Notes under the pieces: generated by a model | What the model saw: only the letters and a program-made list of their open reading frames with translations | What the model was told of the DNA's origin: nothing | The model's database searches: none | Source of the DNA: Vampirovibrionales bacterium | Lineage (GTDB): Bacteria; Cyanobacteriota; Vampirovibrionia; Vampirovibrionales; JAGQHJ01 | Assembly (NCBI GenBank): GCA_025449835.1 | Contig: JANWIO010000074.1 | Span: 1 to 57,148 of the forward strand | Direction of reading: 5' to 3' | Length of the DNA stretch: 57,148 nt | Made by a program: the position numbers and the translations under genes | Part shown: one piece after another, positions 45,701-54,907 of the stretch | Layout of the letters: each line of letters starts with the position of its first letter | How positions within the stretch are numbered: the first letter of the stretch is position 1

Positions 45701-46753
45701 AAACACACCACCTGTGTGGAATGTTCTCATTGTGAGCTGCGTACCGGGCTCTCCAATACTTTGAGCTGCCATAATCCCAATAGCTTCACCAATATCTACC
45801 AATTTGTTGCTGGTTAAAGACCATCCATAGCAACGTCGACAAACACCATAATGACTATCACACGTTAGCCCTGAACGGACAGAAACCTCTTTGATATCTG
45901 AATCACATATCTGCTTTGCATCTTTGGGGGTAATAATAGCCCCAGCTTGAAGAATCACTTCACCATCATTATCAGCCACATGAACAGCAGCAGTCCGACC
46001 AATAAGACGTTCTTCCAGGGAAACCATTACATTGCCACCTTCCATAATGGCAGCCATTGGTATCCCTCTTGTTGTTCCACAATCTTCTTCTTCAATAATA
46101 ACATCTTGTGCAACGTCTACGAGCCGTCGTGTTAAATATCCAGAGTCAGCGGTTTTTAGAGCTGTATCAACCAACCCTTTTCGGGCACCATAACTTGAAA
46201 TAATGTACTCAGTAACATTTAAGCCTTCTCGGAAATTGGATTTAATCGGTAAATCGATAATTTGCCCTTGCGCATCTGCCATCAGACCACGCATACCCAC
46301 CAATTGCCGAACCTGACTGATGTTTCCCCGTGCACCGGAGAAGGCCATCATATAAACCGGGTTTAAGCGATCAAATTTTTCCACAACTTCATTTGTCAGC
46401 ACTTCTGTGGCTTGTGCCCAGGTATCAATAACTTTTGAGTACCGTTCCACCTCTGTAATTTCACCTTTGGAAAACCGGTGGGTTGCTTGCTCAATTTCCG
46501 TTTCGGCATTGGCAAGAATCTTCTTTTTAGCATCAGGAACCGTTAAATCATCAATAGAGATGGTAACCCCAGCTAATGTGGCATATTTAAAACCAAGATT
46601 CTTTAGGGCATTGGCCAAAGTCCCTGTTTTTGCACCGCCATACTCATCATACACGCGAGACAAAAGGGCTTGCAGCGCCTTTTTATTCATCACTTTATTC
46701 AGGTATTCAAAGTTTTTCTTAGTGGATTTATTACTGGGTGAGAGGATACTCAT
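42791..46753 (-). CDS. rpoC2: RNA polymerase beta-prime subunit, C-terminal part (cyanobacterial-type gamma/beta-prime split)
   Basis: 1320 residues. It starts where cyanobacterial RpoC2 starts (VYDEYGGAKTGTLANALKNLGFKYATLAGVTISIDDL). The second zinc site is seen in CDSDIKEV ... LTCDSHYGVCRRCYGW. The trigger helix GEPGTQLTMRTFHTGG (about 335-350) is followed by an insertion of about 650 residues before the chain resumes with GDIVQGLPRVEELLEGRKSKE at about 1009; it consists of repeated beta-barrel-like segments and corresponds to SI3 of cyanobacterial polymerases. The insertion includes an acidic patch (EEPDEDEDDLDELEDTS). The last 37 residues contain 20 Asp or Glu, an unusual acidic tail. It pairs with RpoC1, RpoB and alpha to form the core enzyme. 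Confidence 0.96.
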   Translation of the reverse strand: MSILSPSNKSTKKNFEYLNKVMNKKALQALLSRVYDEYGGAKTGTLANALKNLGFKYATLAGVTISIDDLTVPDAKKKILANAETEIEQATHRFSKGEITEVERYSKVIDTWAQATEVLTNEVVEKFDRLNPVYMMAFSGARGNISQVRQLVGMRGLMADAQGQIIDLPIKSNFREGLNVTEYIISSYGARKGLVDTALKTADSGYLTRRLVDVAQDVIIEEEDCGTTRGIPMAAIMEGGNVMVSLEERLIGRTAAVHVADNDGEVILQAGAIITPKDAKQICDSDIKEVSVRSGLTCDSHYGVCRRCYGWSLTSNKLVDIGEAIGIMAAQSIGEPGTQLTMRTFHTGGVFSGSSNIEQLRARRAGSVVNAVPMREFRTRHGDIVNVATRDFVLEIKTADGKVDKYNLPYNATVFYGEKGQTVEADALLTEFEPGAGRGDARRLTEKATKDIKADLPGEIFFESFEADEKRDRQGNITRTANRAGTIWILGGEVYNLPGGSKHLVENGDNVNTGDILAETMVVSEHGGEVRVPEDLKTEVHKVNGEKIDKIVEGKELTIIIASTHPENATLENTKKEQLWRVEDADETYIIKSPVGTMVENNSIIAELVDESNMLPTSGEVRYDDVEIDDQRVLLRPGTVYFIPEEIHQVSKDASLKMVDSGSFVEAGTEIVKDVVCRISGIVEVVEDNDIIQEVVIRPGELFRVDDVGSINVDDGTVVDAGTEVAPGVVASEKSMITINFQLEEPDEDEDDLDELEDTSNYEYAEVLIRPVQEFHVAPHEVSIHFSSTEEDNISIVPVTQLAFKDGDKIRQVEGAPLLRTSLVLQMQGYLSRLRGIVEEDPTTGNHKIAVLENLTIRRESASDTDKMQAVTQTQLLVKDGDVIEKRTPVVKTQVLAKSSGLVSLGATSSGKEVRRIMLVTDNHRETVNIKTKALVKEGDYVRMDDEIAQGEFAAASGRVESIKDKSIVFRIGHPYLISMGTQLQVEDHSLVQRGDLVATLVFERQKSGDIVQGLPRVEELLEGRKSKETAIIASYPAVAEYEWEEDVPKLFLVSEEHGRQEVSVPLGANILVEDKEQIQPGQPLTDGTINPHDVLEIMGVEAVRKYLVDEVQRVYRSQGVEIADKHVEIIVRQMSKKVKIDESGDTRLLPGELQDIKVVLEEKKLAEEAGGALPEYHPVLLGITKASLNTDSFISAASFQETTRVLTEAAVEGKVDILRGLKENVIIGRLIPAGTGFPHFKDERVDMIDDQSAGSRFTARKPSAILEEIESMFGSPEISEETLGDLILDEDDIIIDDTKDLLDDDASEELDDDQYDEEE

Positions 46754-46816
46754 AGTGCGTTTTATTCCTCATCGCTAATTATGTACTGACATTTGGTGGA
46801 AAAATAGGGGAAATGG

Positions 46817-48535
46817 CTACCCAACAAGGGCACCACGCAGGGTTTTATTAAAGATAATCCGTCCTGGTGTAGTTTCAAGAATATTGCCTTCTTCATCTCT
46901 CACACGAATCCGTGCATGAAGACTCACAACATCCACTTCATAAGCAGCCAGTACTTCTTCAAAACTAAAGAAGGTCATACCTGCACCTTTTTGAGAGTTG
47001 GGATTATCCAAGGTTAAATAATATAAGCCTAAAACCATATCCTGTGTGGGGGTAATAGCAGGCCTTCCTGTTGAAGGTAACAACACATTGTTTGTGGCTA
47101 ACATCAACATCCGAGCTTCTGTCTGGGCTTCGATGGACAATGGAATGTGAACGGCCATTTGGTCACCATCAAAATCGGCGTTAAAGGCTGTACAAACCAA
47201 TGGGTGAAGCTGAATAGCACGACCTTCTACCAAGACAGGCTCGAAAGATTGTATCCCTAATCGGTGAAGGGTTGGTGCCCGGTTCAGTAGCACTGGGTGT
47301 CCTTTAATCACTTCTTCCAGAACATCCCAAACCACCGTTTCCTGGCGTTCAATTTTCTTTTTGGCCGACTTAATATTTTGGCTTTCGCCCCGTTCAATAA
47401 GCTTGTTGATAACAAATGGTTTAAAGAGTTCAACAGCCATCTCTTTGGGTAAGCCGCATTGATGAAGCTTTAACCGAGGGCCAACAACAATAACACTTCG
47501 TCCAGAGTAATCGACCCGTTTCCCAAGAAGATTTTGACGAAAACGCCCCTGTTTCCCTTCAATAATGTTACTTAAAGACTTCAATGGTCTATTATTTGGG
47601 CCTACAACGGTTCGTCCACGGCGACCGTTATCAATTAAGGCGTCAACCGCTTCTTGAAGCATCCGTTTTTCATTTCGAACAATGATTTCTGGAGCGCCCA
47701 TTTCTAAAAGGCGCTGAAGTCTATTATTCCGGTTGATGACCCGCCGATACAAGTCATTGAGGTCACTGGTTGCAAAACGGCCACCATCCAACTGAACCAT
47801 AGGCCTTAAATCTGGTGGTGTCACTGGTAACACATCCATCACCATAGAGGTTGGCAGTGTCCCACTCGCAATCAATGATTCCACCAAACGAAGACGTTTT
47901 AAGAGCTTTGCCCGTTTTTGACTTGATGAACCGGCCGCATCAATACTCTGACGAAGTTCTTCTGCAAGTTCAGGCAAATTAATGGCAGCAAGCATCCGCT
48001 TAACAGCCTCTGCACCAATGCCTACTTCAAGCTGAGCCTGCTCGTTTTCTTCAAAAATACGATCATACTCTTCTTCAGAAAGCAGTTGGCTGTATTTGAG
48101 ATCCGTATTCCCCACATCCAGCACAACGTAGGAGTTAAAGTAAATCACTTGCTCCAGATCTTTTAAGGACATATCCAAAATCAGACCAAGATAACTGGGA
48201 ATTCCTTTTAAATACCAGATATGGGTAACAGGAGCCGCCAAATTAATATGCCCCATACGGTGACGACGTACTTTACTGTCTGTCACTTCAACGCCGCAGC
48301 GTTCACAAACGATTCCTTTGTGACGAACCCGTTTATATTTGCCGCAATAGCATTCCCAGTCTTTAGACGGACCAAAAATCCGCTCACAGAATAAACCATC
48401 TCGTTCGGGCTTTAATGTCCGGTAGTTAATGGTTTCTGGTTTTAACACTTCTCCGAAGGACCATTCTAAAATCCTTTCCGGTGAAGCAATCCCAATTTTT
48501 AAATAATCAAATTGATCGATACCTGTACTGATCAT
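46817..48535 (-). CDS. rpoC1: RNA polymerase beta-prime subunit, N-terminal part (gamma)
   Basis: 572 residues, somewhat shorter than the 620 or so of photosynthetic cyanobacteria. The N-terminal zinc ribbon is [20 protein letters not shown] (about 61-80), followed by the [26 protein letters not shown] block, bridge to the lid/rudder region, [62 protein letters not shown] and the catalytic Mg loop [12 protein letters not shown]. It ends at the standard split point, after TTPGRIIFN, 63 bases before rpoC2, on the same strand. AAGGAG lies 11 bases before the ATG. The stop codon and the gap separate the two parts, so the beta-prime chain is made as two proteins. Confidence 0.97.
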   Translation of the reverse strand: MISTGIDQFDYLKIGIASPERILEWSFGEVLKPETINYRTLKPERDGLFCERIFGPSKDWECYCGKYKRVRHKGIVCERCGVEVTDSKVRRHRMGHINLAAPVTHIWYLKGIPSYLGLILDMSLKDLEQVIYFNSYVVLDVGNTDLKYSQLLSEEEYDRIFEENEQAQLEVGIGAEAVKRMLAAINLPELAEELRQSIDAAGSSSQKRAKLLKRLRLVESLIASGTLPTSMVMDVLPVTPPDLRPMVQLDGGRFATSDLNDLYRRVINRNNRLQRLLEMGAPEIIVRNEKRMLQEAVDALIDNGRRGRTVVGPNNRPLKSLSNIIEGKQGRFRQNLLGKRVDYSGRSVIVVGPRLKLHQCGLPKEMAVELFKPFVINKLIERGESQNIKSAKKKIERQETVVWDVLEEVIKGHPVLLNRAPTLHRLGIQSFEPVLVEGRAIQLHPLVCTAFNADFDGDQMAVHIPLSIEAQTEARMLMLATNNVLLPSTGRPAITPTQDMVLGLYYLTLDNPNSQKGAGMTFFSFEEVLAAYEVDVVSLHARIRVRDEEGNILETTPGRIIFNKTLRGALVG

Positions 48536-48566
48536 GGAATATGATTCTCCTTATGGAATCTCGTTG

Positions 48567-51500
48567 TTAATCTGCTTTCGATGAAAAGAAATTCAGTAAT
48601 TCACTGTCGGTAGAGGGAACTCGTCGCCTTACAGGACCACGAGAACCTGAATCATCAGCCATTAAGTCAACTTCAACAGCACGCCCATCTCGTAGACGTT
48701 TTTGAACGGTAATATCCAGTCCAATACTCTGAAGTTCTCTGACAAGAACCTTAAAGGATTCTGGCAAACCAGGCCTTTGAAGGTTTTCGCCTTTCACAAT
48801 GGACTCATAGGCACGACTTCGACCAACAACATCATCTGACTTAATCGTTAACATCTCTTGAAGGGTATAAGCAGCACCATAAGCTTCCAACGCCCAAACT
48901 TCCATTTCTCCAAAGCGTTGTCCACCAAACTGTGCTTTTCCACCCAGAGGTTGTTGGGTCACCAAACTGTAGGGTCCGGTTGATCGGGCATGGATCTTAT
49001 CATCCACCAAGTGGACAAGCTTCATCATGTAAATTTTGCCGACGGCCACCGGGTTATCAAACGTTTCACCTGTCCGGCCATCATGCAACGTCACTTTCCC
49101 ACTCGGAAGAATCCAGTTTTTACCGGATTTTTCAATAGCTGAGGCAACTTCACGATGAACAGCACGGTTGGAAGCTTCTTCCTCGTAGCGTTCATCAAAA
49201 GGTGGCACCTCATAGTGCAGACCGGTTAAATAGGAGGCCAACCCCAACAGGGTTTCGTAGGTTTGTCCGACATTCATCCGGCTTGGTACACCCAAAGGAT
49301 TCAAAACTATATCCACTGGGGTCCCATCGGGAAGGAATGGCATATCCTCCACCGGTAGAATTTTAGAAACAATCCCTTTGTTCCCGTGACGGCCAGCAAT
49401 TTTATCGCCGACGCTGATTTTACGACGTTGGGCGATATAAACCCGGACAACAGTGTTCGCACCAGGAGGAAGCTCGTCTCCTTTTTCTCGGTCAAAGATC
49501 TTGACATCAACGACACGACCACCTTCACCATGGGGAACTCTTAAACTATTATCCCGGACATCCCGAGCTTTTTCAGCAAAGATGGCCCGTAAGAGTTTTT
49601 CCTCTGGTGGATGTTCACTTTCTCCCTTAGGTGTAATCTTTCCAACAAGAATATCATCTGCCCGAACACGAGCACCAATCCGAACAATACCACGCTCATC
49701 CAAATGTTTTAAGGCATCTTCACCCACATTCGGAATTTCACGGGTAATTTCTTCTGGCCCAAGTTTTGTTGTTCTAGCGTCTATTTCTAGCTTTTCAATG
49801 TGGATACTGGTAAAGATATCCCGATGGAGCATCCGTTCACTGATGAGAATCGCATCTTCATAGTTATAACCTTCCCAAGGCATAAACGCGACCATCACAT
49901 TCTGCCCCAAAGCCAGTTCACCTTTTTCCGTTGCAGCCCCGTCCGCAATAGGCTCACCTTTTACAACAGTTTGCCCTTCCGTTACACTGGGACGCTGGTT
50001 TAAACAGGTATCCTGGTTGCTTCTTAAATATTTAATCAGTTCATGACTAATGCGTTTACCGGTTTCTTTATCTTTAATTTCAATAATATCACCCGTAGAC
50101 TTCACCACTTCGCCATCAACTTGGGCAGTTACAACCATACCAGAGTCATATGCAACCCGATGCTCAAGGCCAGTACCCACCATCGGACGTTCTGCATTCA
50201 CAAGCGGTACAGCCTGGCGCTGCATGTTGGACCCCATCAAAGCTCGGTTGGCATCATCATGCTCAATAAAGGGAATTAATGCCGTTGCAACCGAAATGAT
50301 TTGAATGGGAGAAATCCCCATGTAGTCAACAAAAACTGGCTCTGTAATGGTGAATTCACTTTGATACCGAACCGGTACCTGGTTTCCAATAATTTTTCCG
50401 TTTTCATCCAACCGAAGGTCACCAGGAGCCACCCGGAATTTATCCTCCTCATCTGCAGACAAGTGATGGATTTCATCGGTTACAAAACCATCTTTAACAA
50501 AACGATAGGGCGTTTCAAGGAAACCATAATCGTTTACCCGAGCATACGTACTTAAACTTCCGATCAAGCCTGCATTTGGTCCTTCAGGTGTTTCTACTGG
50601 ACAAATCCGTCCATATTGGCTTGGATGAATATCTCGAACTGCAAACCCAGCTCTTTCTCGGGTTAAACCACCTGGCCCTAAGGCAGATAGCCGTCTTTTA
50701 TGGGTTAATTCCGCTAAAGGATTGGTTTGATCCATAAATTGGGAGAGCTGAGATGAACCAAAGAACTCCCGAATCGCAGCCAATAGTGGTTTTGGGTTCA
50801 ACAAATTACTGGGTGTTAACGTATCAACATCTTGCAACGTCATCCGTTCTTTTACAATCCGCTCCAAACGGGTTAAACCAACGCGGAATTGGTTTTGAAT
50901 TAACTCACCCACTGAACGAATACGACGGTTCCCTAAATGGTCAATATCATCAACAAAACCATCATCATAATGTAAGTTAATCAAGTAATCGATGGATGCA
51001 ACAATGTCTTGGATCGTCAAAACACGAACGGTATCAGGAATTGAAAGACCCAATTTACGATTCATCTTGTAACGACCGACGCGGCCAAGATCATAGCGTT
51101 TCTCATCAAAGAAACGGCTTTCCAAGAGGGTTCTACCGCCCGCAGCACTTGCAGGGTCCCCTGGGCGAAGGCGCTTGTAAACTTCCACCAACGCTTCTTC
51201 TGTGGTTTCAGTCTGATCTTTATCCAAGGTCTTTTTCAAGAAATCAAAATGCCGGAGCTGGTTCTCCATATCCCCATCAGACAACCCCAATGCTCTTAAA
51301 AGCGTTGTTGCAAGGATTTTTCGGTTTTTATCAATCTTGACATGAACAATGTCGTTAGCATCGCTTTCCAGTTTTAGCCAAGCCCCACGGTTGGGAATTA
51401 AGGTTGCGTTAAAAATACGTTTTCCGCTCAGGGCAACATCCTTTTTAAAGTAAATCCCTGGAGACCGGACAATTTGGCTAATAATAACCCGCTCAGCCCC

Positions 51501-51875
51501 ATTGATGATAAAGGTTCCCCGATCAGTCATCATCGGGATTTCACCAATGTAAGCTTCTTGTTCTTTAATTTCACCCGTATCCCGATTCACGAGCCGGAGC
51601 ATAATCCGCAACTGCTTAGAATATGTTGCTTCATGAATTCGGGCCTCAGTAACGGTATACTTGGGTTTATCAAAACTATATTCAGGCAAAAAGTATAGTT
51701 CTAATCGCCCTGTATAGTCTTTAATAGGCGAAAATGAGAGGAGCTCTTCTTTTAAGCCCTCCATTAAGAACCAATTAAATGAATTCTTCTGAATTTCTGC
51801 TAAATCGGGGAGATGTTCCAAAGGCAAGGAGCCGATTCCCTTGAGTGTGGATCGTTTTGAAGTCTCTGCAGGCAT
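48567..51875 (-). CDS. rpoB: RNA polymerase beta subunit
   Basis: 1102 residues, of the short type used by cyanobacteria and relatives rather than the 1340 of enterobacteria. Landmarks: [16 protein letters not shown] near the start, the rifampicin region [31 protein letters not shown] (standard sensitive-type residues), [28 protein letters not shown], then [33 protein letters not shown] and the C-terminal [28 protein letters not shown]. It is followed by rpoC1 after 31 bases. A weak internal promoter and an attenuator-like hairpin lie upstream. Confidence 0.98.
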   Translation of the reverse strand: MPAETSKRSTLKGIGSLPLEHLPDLAEIQKNSFNWFLMEGLKEELLSFSPIKDYTGRLELYFLPEYSFDKPKYTVTEARIHEATYSKQLRIMLRLVNRDTGEIKEQEAYIGEIPMMTDRGTFIINGAERVIISQIVRSPGIYFKKDVALSGKRIFNATLIPNRGAWLKLESDANDIVHVKIDKNRKILATTLLRALGLSDGDMENQLRHFDFLKKTLDKDQTETTEEALVEVYKRLRPGDPASAAGGRTLLESRFFDEKRYDLGRVGRYKMNRKLGLSIPDTVRVLTIQDIVASIDYLINLHYDDGFVDDIDHLGNRRIRSVGELIQNQFRVGLTRLERIVKERMTLQDVDTLTPSNLLNPKPLLAAIREFFGSSQLSQFMDQTNPLAELTHKRRLSALGPGGLTRERAGFAVRDIHPSQYGRICPVETPEGPNAGLIGSLSTYARVNDYGFLETPYRFVKDGFVTDEIHHLSADEEDKFRVAPGDLRLDENGKIIGNQVPVRYQSEFTITEPVFVDYMGISPIQIISVATALIPFIEHDDANRALMGSNMQRQAVPLVNAERPMVGTGLEHRVAYDSGMVVTAQVDGEVVKSTGDIIEIKDKETGKRISHELIKYLRSNQDTCLNQRPSVTEGQTVVKGEPIADGAATEKGELALGQNVMVAFMPWEGYNYEDAILISERMLHRDIFTSIHIEKLEIDARTTKLGPEEITREIPNVGEDALKHLDERGIVRIGARVRADDILVGKITPKGESEHPPEEKLLRAIFAEKARDVRDNSLRVPHGEGGRVVDVKIFDREKGDELPPGANTVVRVYIAQRRKISVGDKIAGRHGNKGIVSKILPVEDMPFLPDGTPVDIVLNPLGVPSRMNVGQTYETLLGLASYLTGLHYEVPPFDERYEEEASNRAVHREVASAIEKSGKNWILPSGKVTLHDGRTGETFDNPVAVGKIYMMKLVHLVDDKIHARSTGPYSLVTQQPLGGKAQFGGQRFGEMEVWALEAYGAAYTLQEMLTIKSDDVVGRSRAYESIVKGENLQRPGLPESFKVLVRELQSIGLDITVQKRLRDGRAVEVDLMADDSGSRGPVRRRVPSTDSELLNFFSSKAD

Positions 51876-51917
51876 GCTATCCCTCGTGTCGTTCAGTATC
51901 TCAAATCGTAATCACAG

Positions 51918-51946
51918 TATAAAATGCATGAATTATTATGCATCAA
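51918..51946 (-). promoter_or_regulatory. Possible internal promoter for rpoB
   Basis: Minus strand TTGATG, 17 bases, TTTATA; the spacer holds two ATGCAT palindromes (51924-51929 and 51938-51943). It lies 43 bases before rpoB and after the attenuator hairpin. Confidence 0.45.
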
Positions 51947-51953
51947 CAATGGG

Positions 51954-52002
51954 AAAAAAGGAAATTACGAAGCTGAGGTGAACTCAGATCCCCCTAATTT
52001 CC
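51954..52002 (-). terminator. Attenuator/terminator between rplL and rpoB
   Basis: GGAAATTA pairs perfectly with TAATTTCC, with CTGAG/CTCAG pairing inside the loop; on the minus strand a run of six T residues follows at once. It would reduce read-through from rplJL into rpoBC, as the attenuator at the same place does in other bacteria. Confidence 0.75.
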
Positions 52003-52020
52003 AATTCCCATATCATTCAA

Positions 52021-52416
52021 TTATTTTAATTCTACTTTTGCACCAGCAGCTTCAAGCTTTTGCTTAATCTGCTCTGCTTCTTCCTTCTTAAGACCTTCTT
52101 TAACTGGTTTTGGTGCAGCATCAACCAAGTCTTTTGCTTCTTTCAAGCCCAAGCCGGTAATTGCACGGACTTCTTTCAAGACATTGATTTTATTGGCACC
52201 CGCATCAGCTAAGACAACGGTAAATTCTTTTTCTTCCTCTTCAGCAGCGCCACCAGCACCACCACCGGGGGCTACCGCCACAGCTGCAACAGGGGCAGCA
52301 GCAGTTAAACCAAATTCATCTTCAAAAGCTTTCACCAGATTTGCGGTCTGCAAGAAAGACAATGTTTTAATTTCATCAAAGATTTTTTGTGTTTTATCGT
52401 CGAGTGTAGCAGGCAT
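52021..52416 (-). CDS. rplL: Large ribosomal subunit protein bL12 (L7/L12)
   Basis: 131 residues. The N-terminal dimer domain (1-35, [24 protein letters not shown]) is followed by the Ala/Gly-rich hinge ([17 protein letters not shown]) and the C-terminal factor-binding domain ([40 protein letters not shown]). It forms the ribosome stalk with L10 and recruits translation factors. rplJ lies 79 bases upstream on the same strand, the usual pair. Confidence 0.98.
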   Translation of the reverse strand: MPATLDDKTQKIFDEIKTLSFLQTANLVKAFEDEFGLTAAAPVAAVAVAPGGGAGGAAEEEEKEFTVVLADAGANKINVLKEVRAITGLGLKEAKDLVDAAPKPVKEGLKKEEAEQIKQKLEAAGAKVELK

Positions 52417-52495
52417 GACGTCAACCTCATCCTTATTTACTAATACTGTACTGATTGTTTTACCATTTTAGAGTGCGTAATTCCTTGTTGTTTTG

Positions 52496-53023
52496 CTATG
52501 ATTGCTGTTCTTTTTGTTTGGCATACTGATCTAAGACATTCACCAAGGCACGTTGCGGACCTGCGAGAGACATAACCAACCCAGACAAGGGGCTGTTAAT
52601 GGCTCCCAAAAGTTTTGCTCTCAGTTCGTCCAGAGAAGGCAGGTCTGCCAATTCTAAAACTTCTTGGCGAGAAAGCTTTTGACTTCCCAAAAGCCCTCCC
52701 TTAATTTCACCAATTTTTGCTTTTTGGAAAAACTCCTTCAGTGTTTTCGCCGGAGGAACTTCATCAGAGAATCCAAATAAAACCCCTACTGGGCCTTGGA
52801 ATAAGTCTTCCAGAGCTTCTCCATCAGTGCCTTTAATGGCACGTTTTGCAATGGTGTTTTTCACAATGGTGAATTTAGCGTCTTGTTTAAATAAATCTCG
52901 GCGAAGTGTCGAGAGTTGCTCAACGCTTAAGCCGCGATATTCTGCAACAATCTCAATCTTTGCTGCACTAAGATCGTTTTTATATTGTTCAAGTTTTCTT
53001 TCTTTATCTACCAGCCGAGCCAC
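52496..53023 (-). CDS. rplJ: Large ribosomal subunit protein uL10
   Basis: 175 residues, standard. Signature segments: KIEIVAEYRGLSVEQLSTLRRDL, FTIVKNTIAKRAI, FQGPVGVLFGFSDEVPPAKTLKEF, then the C-terminal helix SGLVMSLAGPQRALVNVLDQYAKQ that holds L12 dimers. L10 binds 23S rRNA and often represses its own mRNA; the 174-base leader up to the neighbouring receiver gene could hold such a site, but I see no clear L10 leader fold. The usual upstream rplK and rplA are not here. Confidence 0.97.
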   Translation of the reverse strand: MARLVDKERKLEQYKNDLSAAKIEIVAEYRGLSVEQLSTLRRDLFKQDAKFTIVKNTIAKRAIKGTDGEALEDLFQGPVGVLFGFSDEVPPAKTLKEFFQKAKIGEIKGGLLGSQKLSRQEVLELADLPSLDELRAKLLGAINSPLSGLVMSLAGPQRALVNVLDQYAKQKEQQS

Positions 53024-53197
53024 GTGGACACCCTTTCTTTTATGATTTCAATATTGGAACATCAAGGGAGGATTAGAATGATAGACAAAAAACAATAAAA
53101 AGTAAAACCCTAGTGCTTAACAATTTGTTACAATTCTTTGTTTTATCCGCTGAAGCCTTGATACCCCAATCTTAGATTTTAGCTCCGTAAAGCACAC

Positions 53198-53581
53198 TTA
53201 ACATAAACTGGACCCACAACAATCTGAAACACTCTCAAGAATTTCTGGGATCAAATTCATGGCAATTTGAGGTTTGGGTACATAACGGTAGGGATGCGGT
53301 GGTATCTGCTCAGGGGGTGAACCTGTGACCAAAATAAGGCGCTGGGGTGAAATTTTAGACTCAAGACTTTTGGCCAACACAAATCCATCTCGAGCCCCTT
53401 TAATTTTCCAATCAATCAACACCACATCGGGTTGCTCTGCCTCAAAAAACACTTCTGCATCATCTGCATTGTCCACGGTACTTACCAAGGAAATCTGAGG
53501 CTCCGTACTTAAAAGTGCAGCAACACCTTGTTGCCACATCATTTCGTCTTCAACCAAAAGTACCTTAATCACCAAAGGCAT
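53198..53581 (-). CDS. Stand-alone response-regulator receiver domain
   Basis: 127 residues: only a CheY-like receiver. Acidic residues VEDE (10-13), phospho-acceptor Asp57 in VVLIDWKIKGARDG, Thr87 in LVTGS and Lys103 in VPKPQ are all present, so it should be phosphorylated. There is no output domain. The last ten residues, SDCCGSSLC, hold three cysteines, unusual for this family. It is third in the fliS group, 39 bases after the fliT-like gene, so a role in motility control is likely. Its kinase is not adjacent. Confidence 0.9.
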   Translation of the reverse strand: MPLVIKVLLVEDEMMWQQGVAALLSTEPQISLVSTVDNADDAEVFFEAEQPDVVLIDWKIKGARDGFVLAKSLESKISPQRLILVTGSPPEQIPPHPYRYVPKPQIAMNLIPEILESVSDCCGSSLC

Positions 53582-53620
53582 GTACCCTTTTATCCCTTCA
53601 TGATCATGAATCTCTCATGA

Positions 53621-53992
53621 CTATCCTCGATTTTCAATCCCCGCCGGCCCACCGGGTACGTACGGAAATCGATAACTGGATAAAACCTGACGGGTTTTCA
53701 TAATTTGGCGTAATGCCTTGGATTGTTCATTTAAAATATGCATCAAGTGCTCTTCAACCTGAACATCCAACGCTTGTAAATGCGCCACCCGTTTCTGAAG
53801 GTTATCTTTGTCTTCACCCGTTAAATTCGACCGATCAACATTTTGAAGCCAATCCAATGGGGCTTCTCTTTGATCAATCAGTTGCTGCATCTTTTCAATA
53901 TCCGTTGATTCACAATTTAAGAGGGCTTGGGATATTGAAAAAAGTTGTTCCAATTCTTCGTTAAATTCTTCTATTTTAGGCGCTGTAGACAT
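53621..53992 (-). CDS. Helical flagellar chaperone-like protein (FliT/FlgN type)
   Basis: 123 residues, nearly all helix with heptad-like spacing (EELEQLFSISQALLNC, DNLQKRVAHLQALDVQVEEHLMHILNEQSKALRQIMKTRQVL), the build of FliT and FlgN export chaperones. Sequence identity to those is always low, so the name rests on size, fold and position: it overlaps the fliS stop by 17 bases, as fliT does in many genomes. The tail RFPYVPGGPAGIENRG is glycine- and proline-rich. It would escort FliD or hook-associated proteins to the export gate. The symbol is left empty because of the low similarity. Confidence 0.7.
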   Translation of the reverse strand: MSTAPKIEEFNEELEQLFSISQALLNCESTDIEKMQQLIDQREAPLDWLQNVDRSNLTGEDKDNLQKRVAHLQALDVQVEEHLMHILNEQSKALRQIMKTRQVLSSYRFPYVPGGPAGIENRG

Positions 53993-54401
53993 GTCCTTCC
54001 GTCGCTTGATTCACAAGATCTACATCTTGTTTTTTGGCAATACCGATGGCTTCTTCCCAAGTTTGTTTCAACTCTTCAAGATGCCCCACCACTTCATCTA
54101 CCATCGTAACATCTTTCTTTAAATTTGCCTGAACCAACCGATAATGGAGATATTCATAAAGTTTAAACAAATTTTTAGCAACCTCACCACCAACTTCCAC
54201 ATCCAGCGTGGTCATAAACTCGATGAGAATACGCTGGGCTTTCACAGTATTATTGTGAAATTTTTCAATATTCCCTTCTTCACAGGCTGTGCGTGCAATT
54301 CGTAAGAATCGGATTGCTCCCTCGTACAACATAAGCAAAACCTGCTCTCTACTCGCAGTTTGAATATGCTGTGACTTATAGGTACTTTCATACGGATTCA
54401 T
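53976..54401 (-). CDS. fliS: Flagellin export chaperone FliS
   Basis: 141 residues, slightly longer than usual (about 125-135). The N-terminus MNPYESTYKSQHIQTASREQVLLMLYEGAIRFL is the FliS signature, followed by the four-helix core with NNTVKAQRILIEFMTTLDVEVGGEVAKNLFKLYEYLHYRLVQANLKKD. FliS binds the C-terminal helix of flagellin and keeps it unfolded until export. It is the first gene of a three-gene unit with a sigma-28 promoter 42-75 bases upstream. No flagellin gene is in the window. Confidence 0.95.
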   Translation of the reverse strand: MNPYESTYKSQHIQTASREQVLLMLYEGAIRFLRIARTACEEGNIEKFHNNTVKAQRILIEFMTTLDVEVGGEVAKNLFKLYEYLHYRLVQANLKKDVTMVDEVVGHLEELKQTWEEAIGIAKKQDVDLVNQATEGHVYSA

Positions 54402-54450
54402 GGAATAAGAGCCCTCTGTTTACTGAAAATTGATGGTTTTCTCGTACTCT

Positions 54451-54477
54451 GTATCGACTGTTTTCAGGAGAGCTTTA
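54451..54477 (-). promoter_or_regulatory. Sigma-28 (FliA) promoter of the fliS operon
   Basis: Minus strand: TAAAGCTC, exactly 11 bases, GTCGATAC; compare TAAAGTTT-N11-GCCGATAA. Start point near 54443, leader of about 42 bases. It matches the site before the 109-residue protein at 18771-19100. Confidence 0.8.
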
Positions 54478-54596
54478 CAAATTTATTAAAAAGCTCCTCT
54501 ATCTAAAGGAACTGACACAAAAACCAAATCCCTGGGTTTTATATAAATAGAAGTCCATTTAGGCAAAAATTTCTTCAAAAGCTAAGGAGCATCTTA

Positions 54597-54791
54597 ATGG
54601 GACACAGCTCAGCAGCAAAGCATACGAAAACGTGGTTACTTTCCAACGTCTTGGATCAAATCTCTGAAAGCCAAATGGAAACCATGGAGATTCTTTCAGA
54701 TGTTGATCAAATGGTTCATCTAATGACCAGCTTACTTGAGACCAACTCGGGTCAAATTGTCTCTTTTGACGCAGCTTTTTCAGATTTATGA
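54597..54791 (+). CDS. Small protein, possible antitoxin of the following RelE-like toxin
   Basis: 64 residues; AAGGAG lies seven bases before ATG 54597, so translation is well supported. The end, LLETNSGQIVSFDAAFSDL, resembles the C-terminal part of some RelB/Phd-type antitoxins, where a short 'GxxVSxxEAxxDL' end binds the toxin. A DNA-binding N-terminal fold is not obvious. The next gene, 116 bases away, encodes a RelE/ParE-fold protein. The pairing is inferred from order and the short tail only. It may instead be an unrelated small protein. Confidence 0.6.
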   Translation: MGHSSAAKHTKTWLLSNVLDQISESQMETMEILSDVDQMVHLMTSLLETNSGQIVSFDAAFSDL

Positions 54792-54907
54792 TCAATTATA
54801 CCCAACCCAATCGGTTTCCGGATGTCTGGATGGTTGGAAAAATCACATCTTAAAGCAAACACGAGAACCTCTTGAGACACACGACAATTATTGAGGGCGG
54901 GGCCATC

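Noticed and set aside
46754..46816. Frameshift or sequencing error creating the rpoC split
   Set aside because: A 63-base gap, a stop, a new start and proteins ending and starting exactly as in cyanobacterial RpoC1 and RpoC2 show a true split.
53024..53197. Ribosomal protein L10 leader RNA
   Set aside because: The 174-base gap could hold one, but I cannot draw the expected kink-turn and hairpin order with confidence.
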